A program made the translations under genes and the position numbers. 64,000 nt of DNA from the NCBI RefSeq assembly GCF_029784165.1, contig NC_073694.1, positions 28,916,506-28,980,505 on the forward strand. The letters run 5' to 3'. Positions 56,828 to 64,000 of this stretch are shown in pieces (position 1 is the first letter of the stretch; every line of letters starts with the position of its first letter). The notes beneath the pieces are model-generated. The model made no database searches. It was not told the DNA's origin and worked only from the letters and a program-made list of their open reading frames with translations. This stretch comes from Wyeomyia smithii (Eukaryota > Arthropoda > Insecta > Diptera > Culicidae).

Positions 56828-58135
56828 CCCGTAAAGACCCGGGACGAAACTTGTTTTTTGAAAATGCTCGTTCCCAGCACTGGAACGTCCGATTTGGGAA
56901 AACTTGGAATTTTATTCAAGGGGAATAGTTGCTCTATGTTTTGGTATAGTTGCCACCCCTTTGGACCCCTCCCCGTTTTTGTGAGAAGCAAATATGTCTG
57001 TGTTTTTTCTCTAATTTTTCAAACAGATTGAGCAAACACTGGGAATTTTCATACGTATCAATTGCTCCATGTATCAAATCATGTCAGGTGGATGAAATAT
57101 GGTATGTAAGTGTGAATTTTGGAGTTTCCAAATTGTTTCAGTACAAAATAACAAAACTACGTAACTACGTAAAAATTCAAACAACAAAATCTTTCTTCGA
57201 ATTTTAAGCTCAACATTTTTGAGGTAAGGTCTCCTGAATCCATACGCGATTAAATTGTTATTTTAGCATGCAAACTATTTGAGGAAAACGTGTTCAAATT
57301 CACCAAAGCACGTATTTCTAAGGAAACCTGATTTTCTCAGTCTCCCACGGTAGGTTTCAACTTAGCTCTTCAATTTTCAAGCTCTATATTTCTAGAGTAA
57401 CGTCTTCTGAATCCAAAAATGCTGAGATTTATTCTAGCATGTACAGATTTAGAGAAAAACGAGTTTGAATTCACTAAACTACGAGTTCTTATGAAAACTT
57501 GATTTTCTCCAAATCTGTACATGCTAGAATAAATCCTTCACAATTTTTTGGATTCAGAAGACGTTACTCTAAAAATATAGAGCTTAAAAACTGAAGAACA
57601 AAGCTGAAACCTACCGTGGGAGACTGAGAAAATCAGGTTTCCATGAAAATACGTACTTTAGTGAGTTTAAACTCGTTTTTCTCAAAATATTCGCATGCTA
57701 AAATAAATATTTCATCGCGTATGGATTCAGGAGACCTTACTTCAAAAATGTTGAGCTTAAAATTTGAAGAACGATTTTGTTATTTGAATTTTTATAAAAA
57801 TACGTAGGTTTGTGATTTTGTACTGAAATAATTTAAAAACTCCGAAATTCACTCTTACATACCATATTTGATCTACCTGACATGATTTGATACATGGAGC
57901 AATTGATATGTATGAAAATTCCCTGTGTTTGCTAAATCTGTTTGAAAACAAGAGAAAAAACACAGACATATTTGCGTCTCACAAAAACGGGGAGGGATCC
58001 AGAGGGGTGGCACCTTTACCAAAACATAGAGCAACTATTCCCCTTGAATAAAATTCCAAGTTTTCCCAAATCGGCCATTCAAGTGTTGAGAACGAGCATT
58101 TTCAAAAAACGAGTTCCGTCCCGGGTCTTTACGAG
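56828..58135. mobile_element. 1.3-kb palindromic piggyBac-like foldback element
   Basis: Flanked by TTAA (56824-56827, 58136-58139). Left end CCCGTAAAGACCCGGGACGA pairs with right end CGTCCCGGGTCTTTACGAG (reverse complement). Homology between the arms continues essentially to the centre near 57.48 kb: for instance the plus-strand frame 56950-57207 and the minus-strand frame 57757-57969 encode nearly the same peptide. TTAA plus CCC ends indicates a piggyBac-type MITE. Those ORFs are not genes. Confidence 0.9.
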
Positions 58136-58439
58136 TTAATGCAATGTTATGAATTTTCTAAAAACGGACTCAGCACCGTGAGCAGATCTTGCCGAACTTT
58201 TCTGTTTGAAATCGGATTTGTTTCGCATAAACCTCTTGTGATGCACAGTATCAACGAATCGTAATAAACTTCACACTGCTGCGCAATTGCAGCAGCATCA
58301 AACCACAGTTGCAGTTTAGTAATAACCATTCATTATGCTCTTCCAAATACATTTAGTAACCTTGAAAAAGGCTGGTTGTTGCAATTGCAATTTTCATTCA
58401 ATTATCGCATAAATGCTTCATGGTCAGATATACCCGCTG

Positions 58440-59030
58440 CAACTGCTACGCTACTCGAAGCCATGCCACAGTTGTGGCCGCTATACGCTGCCATTGGTAT
58501 CCGCTGTCCTTGCATCAGCTGGCCCAGCTGCTATCGATGCTGAGATCCACTGCAACTAGTGCGCTATCCATTGCTACGCCACAGCTGTGACCGCTATCGC
58601 TGGTATCCACTGCACTGCTACTGCTGCTGCTTGTCGCTGTCGCTGTTGTCGCTGTCTAGAACTATTATGAGGGGCTTCGGCTGAAACAGGCTCTTATATA
58701 GGCCAAATAGCAAGGTTTATGATTCTGTCGACCGTGCTTTGGACGCAATCATAGAACGACCAATCAGAGGTCGAATTTTTCGTTTTGACAAGGCTTGACT
58801 ATTCTCAATAGTACAATAGTTTGAATAATAAAATTACAATTCTCTTCATTTGGGAAGAATCTTAGAAGATTGTCCAATCTGTTGCTGCAAGAACGACGGA
58901 AATCCATCAAATACTAACCGATTTCTTAGCATTTGAAACTGGACATATTTTTCACTTTTTTTGGTTTTATATTTTCATTTCACATCTCTATGTAGCCTTA
59001 ACTTCCTGAGAGAAGTATTCTACTTCAAAA
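58440..59030 (-). repeat. Block-2 repeat copy C with promoter-like module
   Basis: 58.44-58.63 kb repeats the GCCACAGTTGTGGC array. Then in minus sense come CTCTGATTGG (inverted CCAAT at 58760-58764), TATATAAG (58693-58700) 60 bp downstream, GAGCCTGTTT and the TAATAGTTCTAGACAGCGAC leader. The conserved part ends at 59030 with GTATTCTACTTCAAAA, directly joined to RT sequence starting at 59031. Confidence 0.65.
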
Positions 59031-61935
59031 CTGAAGTCCTCGAAAACGCCTGTACCGGATGGAATTCCTTCGACTGTTTTGATAAAATGCGCCGTTGAAC
59101 TGTGTGCCATTAAAAGCCATATTTAACTGATCCTTATCACAAGCACTATTCCCAGAATGTTGGAAGAAGTCGATTATGTTTCCAGTTCTAAAAAAAGGGG
59201 AATAAAAGCGACGTATCTAACTATCGTGAAGTTACCTCACTATGAACGCAGAACTCTTCCGGGCAGCAGAGTCATATATTTCGCATGAGCAACATGGATT
59301 CTTTCCTGGCAGGTCCACTGTAACCAATCTGATTTAATTTACATCACTGCGCCTCACCTCCATGTCACAAGGGTATCAAATTGATACAGTTTATACAAGT
59401 CCTGTGCGCCGCCACGCCGCGCCGCTGCCGATGATTTGGACTCGGCGGGCCGCCGAGGAAATTTTTAGTGCGCCGCCGAGTAAATTTTTACTGCGCCGAT
59501 AGTTATTGTGTATGCTGGATATTTTCCTGGTTATAGAAATACCGCAGCCGATAAGGGAACACTCGTATATTAAGTAACGTGGAATTTGGCAATTCTCAAT
59601 ACCCCTTCACCCCTACGTAACGCAATTTTGCATGGTGGCCTCACGCAGTGTAACACTTCGCGCTTCCCCTGAGCGTGTAATTACGAATGTTGCCTAAGTG
59701 TAAATTCTTTCATTTGTGGAAATTTGATACAATATTTGACATTAAGTATTTAGACTTTAGTCTTTTTTATCGAATGAAATCAAAAATATGAATGTCATTA
59801 ATGTTATTATAGGGAGCCAGTTTGCTTCGAGAATATTGTTTCAGTCATCATAACACAAGTTTACATGTTTATCTTACGTTAGAAAAAATGCCAAGTGTTT
59901 TTTCATCAATTTGTTGGTAAAAAGCTTTCTTTAGAATACTGAGTTTTTTGGAGATAAATCTGCGGGAATTCACTAAAAATTTTGCGCAAATTAAATATTT
60001 GATCATATTGCGCTGAAACAGAGATTTTCTTAGATTGTTTTCTTTTCAACATCGATTATAAGCTTTTCGCTAAAATTCACGATGAATTTCATACCAATCA
60101 AAGTTATCAAAAAGAACATTTTCAAACACGACTAATTTTTTTTGCTGATTTCTCGTTGCTTGAGCGTTAAGGCATCGAGAAGAAAACTTTCCATTACCAT
60201 GGTGATATTTGCGGACTTTTCGGTCAGAATGGGCCGCTTTCGACCCGTCATATTTAAGTGCGATTTTCATGGAAATGACATCACATATTTCATGCGATTT
60301 TGTTGCTTTTCTCAACGCTATTTCAAACGAACAAAAATTTTCCAAATGGTAATGAAGAATCTGAATAGTGAAGAACTCTACTCGAATGGAAGGAGTTTCC
60401 CAGTTTTCTCTGTTTTTCCATGGGTAACCTAAAAATATATATGAAAGGTGAAAACGATACTCTAACGTAATATTTATCGAATTTTCCCAAAGTAGGTCTG
60501 CGGTTCATCAAAATGAACATATCGAAAAACGATCTATCTTTGTTTCCTAAACTGAACGTCTGTGGGAACAGTATTCCCTGTAATTTTTATCGTGGGCTCG
60601 TTGATGGTTTTTTTCTAAGATTTATACTCGTTTTTACTTTCTCTGCTTGTTTCATTATTTTCTGGTTGTTTAATTGTTTATTTACTTGATTTTTCACCAT
60701 TCTTATTTCTATTTTTGACATCCTGTTAACCCTGAATTGAAGAAAAAATCCAAACATGTGAGTAGGTACAAAAGCAGACATTATGTGCCATATTTTATAC
60801 GTGGTAATTACTGTCACGCCGATACGCGCCGCCGCCGCCATCGCCGATAAAAGCCAACGGCGTCACGCCGGCGCGCCGATCGCCGCCGAGGTAGAATCCT
60901 TTCTACGTCGCCGCCGCCGATAATATCGTCGGCGCACAGGTCTAATTCTGCTTGCTAAGTTGGATCGTCTTGGTCTGTCCTCGAACGTTGTCCACTGGTT
61001 CGAATCGTATTTAAGCAATCGCCCACTATCTGTCGAACTGGGTTCCGTGGACGCGGGAGAATTTATTAACCGATCAGGTGTTCCGCAAGGTAGCAATTTG
61101 GGGCCATTACTATTCATCCTTTCTTTTAACGACGTTTGTATAGCACTGCCAAAAGACTGTAAATTACTGTATGCTGATGATTTAAAAATGCATTACCCAA
61201 TCGAAAGTCCTGCCGACTGTGAGTTCCTGCAAAGTGTAATTACCAGATTTTACGACTGGTGTCAACACAACATGATGGTTATCAGTGTATCGAAATGTTC
61301 ATTGATTACTTTTACGTAAAAAAAAACATCCTATTTAGTGGAACTATCGTATAGGCGATGAAACCATTACCAGAACTAACGTAGTGCGAGATCTTGGGGT
61401 TATGCTTAATGCAGAGTTGAACTTCCGGGAACACTACAGTCACACAATCAACAAATCTAGGCGGAATCTTAGGTTCATTCTCCGGATGTCAACCGAATTT
61501 CGTGATCCTTACTGCCTGCGCTCTATGTACTATAGCTTAGAGCGATCTGTTCTGGAAACAGCTGCCGTCATGTGTAGTCCTTTTCGCAGCATCTGGATAA
61601 CCAGGTGCTTTTTGTCGGGAAAACTCTGCTAGGAGTAATTAACGCGCCCTGGATTCTCAATAGATGTGAACGTGCTGCCACGACTACTGTGTCAATTAAA
61701 CTTTTTTAAGCTCCAACAACATAGGACAGACCACTCACAAAACGAGCCTATTCCAACTAAGTGCGTCTTATTCAATAATCATAATCATTTGTTCGACTTT
61801 TATGTTTCCTCTTCTGTTTTTCGCAATCGTGTTACAAATTTTTATGTGCAGATATAATTCTAGTCATTAGTTTTTAAGTGTTCATTTAGACTGTTTGTCC
61901 GATGAATGTAAACAAAGAAATAATAAATTAAACTA
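59031..61935 (+). pseudogene. CR1/Jockey-type non-LTR ORF2 relic, interrupted
   Basis: 59031-59395 reads LKSSKTPVPDGIPSTVL, then EQHGFFPGRSTVTNLI and, before the interruption, DTVYT: the RT fingers. After the insertion (59401-60941) come LLAKLDRLGLSSNVVHWF, SGVPQGSNLGPLLFIL and the catalytic YADD box (LLYADDLK, about 61170-61190). Next are VRDLGVMLNAELNFREHYSH and YYSLERSVLETAAV (61384-61632) and a C-terminal part with NRVTNFYVQI (to 61857), followed by an A-rich tail. Stops and frameshifts show it is dead, and about ten codons of the FD motif region are missing at the insertion. The endonuclease is absent because the 5' side stops at 59031. Confidence 0.82.
59401..60941. mobile_element. MITE with CCTGTGCGCCG ends splitting the RT relic
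   Basis: Ends CCTGTGCGCCG and CGGCGCACAGG; both 120-bp tips are GC-rich with runs of CGCCGCCG, while the 1.3-kb interior is AT-rich with no ORF of known type. No clear target duplication (at most 3 bp GTC), possibly because flanking RT codons were lost. Superfamily unresolved. Confidence 0.7.
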
Positions 61936-63530
61936 CAAGCTTGAAACAAAGAAGCAGATCAAAGAACAACACTAAAATGTCGACAGTACAAGCTCGATTG
62001 ACGTCCATTGTAGAAAAGCTTTGCTTTCTCAGCTCCGTCCGAATGGAAGCCGAGAAGCAGCACGCTGCCCAAAGTCCGATTGAGCTTGAATTTTGCATTT
62101 GGACTTTTTTCGAGAAGGCGGAACATTTTTTGAGCCAACCCTTTAAAACGAAATTCATTGACCCACACAATCAAAAGGCTTTGAATTTTTTTTAGATTGC
62201 TCCCTACAACAAAAAATTTTTAATTTTTTATTAAAAAGACTTTACAAAAAGTGCTAACAAGCGTATACTATACAATCAAAATAGTTTAATCGTGTAGTAA
62301 AAGAATGCTGAAACTTGGGCTGAGGAAGAAAGGAGTCAAAAAATGATGAAAGTCATCAAAGTGCTAAACGATTTTTATTACCGAAATTCTTTAAAAGAAA
62401 AGAAAAACTTAAAATAAAAAAATACTTACAAAGACCATAAATAAATTAAAAACTATACCTACATAAAACAAAACCTTCATTTTCACGACCTTCAATGTGC
62501 GTCTAGAATGTCACGAAAAATGTCATCTTGAAATTAACATAAAATTATAGATTGCAATCGAACTTAAACTTTTTTTTCTACACCTTGTATGAGAAAAAAT
62601 AAACATTTTAAATAGCAAGTTGTTTGACAACTTTGTTTGTTGTTTGTATATAAAATTAAAAAAACATCCTTTTTTTGGAAAAAGGGTACAATTTTGGTTC
62701 AACGGCATGCTTGTTAAAAACACAAAAAAAAATTTAAGCTTTTCCAATCTATCTTACGATAAATCTTTTTAAAAGAATTAGGGTAGGAAGCAGACAGACA
62801 AAAAAACTCCACAGCTGTTATTTACCATTTTATGTGCCATAATGGTAAACATGTATTGAATGTCCAAAATAATATTTCTTGATTTTCAAGTTTTACTATA
62901 ATAGATTTTTTACAATACATGCTTTTCTCAGATACACCAGAAGGAGAGCAAATGATACAGGTACAGAGCCTAATTAAAAAACAAAAATCAGACTTGAGCA
63001 ATGCATTCGCGAAAAGAACACTAGTTTAACTAAATCAAAAACACAAAGCAGACCTGTTTTGATATTATTTTTACAAAACCAACCTTGTATTTCATTCGTT
63101 TTGATGCCTCTTGAATTGGTTGGCAACAATTAGGTATATTCGATTTCAGCCTGTTTCGTAACTTTCTCTGAACGATTTTGTAACAAAAGTGATATGAATC
63201 CTCATGCATAGTCGGTCAGTCTATTTAACTATTAATTTGACTCGAATCTCAGCGCTAAATAGGTCTTATAAATGACAGCCTTTTAAGCTAGAATTGGACA
63301 ATAATAAATTATAAGTATGTTATCATTTCAATATAATCAATTACGACATTTTATGTACTACTCTTTTTGACTTTAGTTATATTTGTTAACAATTTTCATG
63401 ACCCTGTCTCCGGTATTCGAATTTAGAGTCAATTTTCCTCTATGAAAGAATTAAATTTTCTTCTCCTGAACGGAACGGATTTACCGTTTCCGTTTCTGTT
63501 TCTGCTGCAAAATTCGAAGTGCCCTGCCAG
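61936..63530. other. AT-rich DNA, no gene recognised
   Basis: 61.98-62.19 kb is open on both strands (84 and 71 codons) but matches nothing I know; it may be a repeat fragment. Confidence 0.35.
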
Positions 63531-63703
63531 TCTTTAACCAGGAGGTTCGTGAGCCATTACCAAGTGGGCTTCATGCGAGCCCGTGCCACAATGAACCCTA
63601 CCTTCTCAATCCGACAGATCTTCCAAAAATGTCGTGAGTACTACGTGCCCACACATCACATCTTCATCGACTCCACGGCGGCCTATGATCAGTGTTGTTA
63701 GTC
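63531..63703 (+). pseudogene. RTE-clade RT fragment
   Basis: The frame reads HYQVGFMRARATMNPTFSIR, then QIFQKCREYYVPTHHIFIDS and TAAYD. This is the RTE-type RT segment (normally YQxGFRxGRSTxDQIFxLRQIL...THHLFVDFKAAYDS) around the first catalytic Asp. It stops right after that motif. Confidence 0.75.
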
Positions 63704-64000
63704 TCGCTCGTAGGCAGCATGCAACACCTCATGTGAGTTTCTCGTTGCTACCGCTATCACACACTGGAGAATTTTCCATTAAAGCTATTTCTCGTTCTTT
63801 TTAGCTTTCTTTCTTGCTTGCATTCGCTCCCCTCATATTCACACACTCCCCTCTACTCTCCTCGTGTGTACTCGTATGTACCTACTCGCCTAGAACGACC
63901 AGCCGAAGACAATTGTTTCAAGATACTTTTCGATGATTGCAGAGTGGCAAAAAAAATTAGGGTATCGGATTACTTCGGCAGCGGCTTGCTTCGGCTGGTT
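63704..64000. other. Window end; possible element tip
   Basis: ACCAGCCGAAG at about 63898 is matched by CTTCGGCTGG at 63989-63998, a possible short inverted repeat cut by the window end. Nothing else recognised. Confidence 0.25.

Noticed and set aside
56950..57969. Mirror-image ORFs on both strands
   Set aside because: They are the two arms of the TTAA-flanked palindrome and encode the same peptide by symmetry, not by selection.
1..64000. CRISPR arrays, operons, Shine-Dalgarno sites or prophage features
   Set aside because: The window is insect nuclear DNA; the repeats lack equal spacers and the genes are eukaryotic retroelements.
1..64000. Functional tRNA or rRNA genes
   Set aside because: Only a tRNA-derived SINE head (52.95 kb) shows pol III box motifs; no full cloverleaf or rRNA core was recognised, although R1-type elements are present.

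Overview
The window is a transposon-dense stretch of an insect nuclear genome, most probably a culicine mosquito (Aedes/Culex type). The basis is a secretory peptide gene with a mosquito-type cecropin leader, R1-, I-, RTE- and CR1/Jockey-like non-LTR elements, a BEL/Pao element, an ITmD37E-like mariner relic, a tRNA-derived SINE and very many MITEs in AT-rich DNA. There is no bacterial gene organisation. Species assignment is inference.

Layout: 0-2.45 kb is a decayed R1-type retrotransposon (minus). 2.45-6.3 kb is a nest: a mariner-type transposase relic cut by a hAT-type MITE, then a TTAA-type MITE, then a hAT-type MITE that itself contains another hAT-type MITE. 6.3-9.6 kb has no recognised gene. 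9.6-10.7 kb is an RTE relic split by a 763-bp MITE. 11.1-11.5 kb holds the one host gene I can name, a strongly divergent cecropin-like gene. 12-23 kb is MITEs, a hAT transposase tail, a mariner relic and tandem repeats. 22.95-29.38 kb is a TA-flanked MITE carrying a nearly complete I-clade retrotransposon whose two ORFs are open. 29.4-34.6 kb has few transposons and two candidate small host exons. 34.6-39.2 kb is a tandem repeat, an RTE relic and a 5'-truncated R1 element with a 16-bp target duplication. 40.6-44.5 kb is a broken BEL/Pao pol (minus). 46.7-50.7 and 56.3-59.0 kb are two related blocks carrying repeated CCAAT/TATA promoter-like modules. Between them lie a SINE, a possible 5' UTR exon and an unassigned CpG-rich coding-like stretch. 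56.8-58.1 kb is a 1.3-kb TTAA-flanked palindrome. 59.0-61.9 kb is a CR1/Jockey-type relic split by a GC-tipped MITE, and 63.5 kb is an RTE fragment.

Most of the content is selfish DNA, and the order of many insertions can be read from target-site duplications. The host-relevant candidates are the cecropin-like gene (11.2 kb), the putative exons at 33.2, 33.7, 45.7 and 53.2-53.85 kb, and the promoter-like modules. All splice calls come from inspection only.
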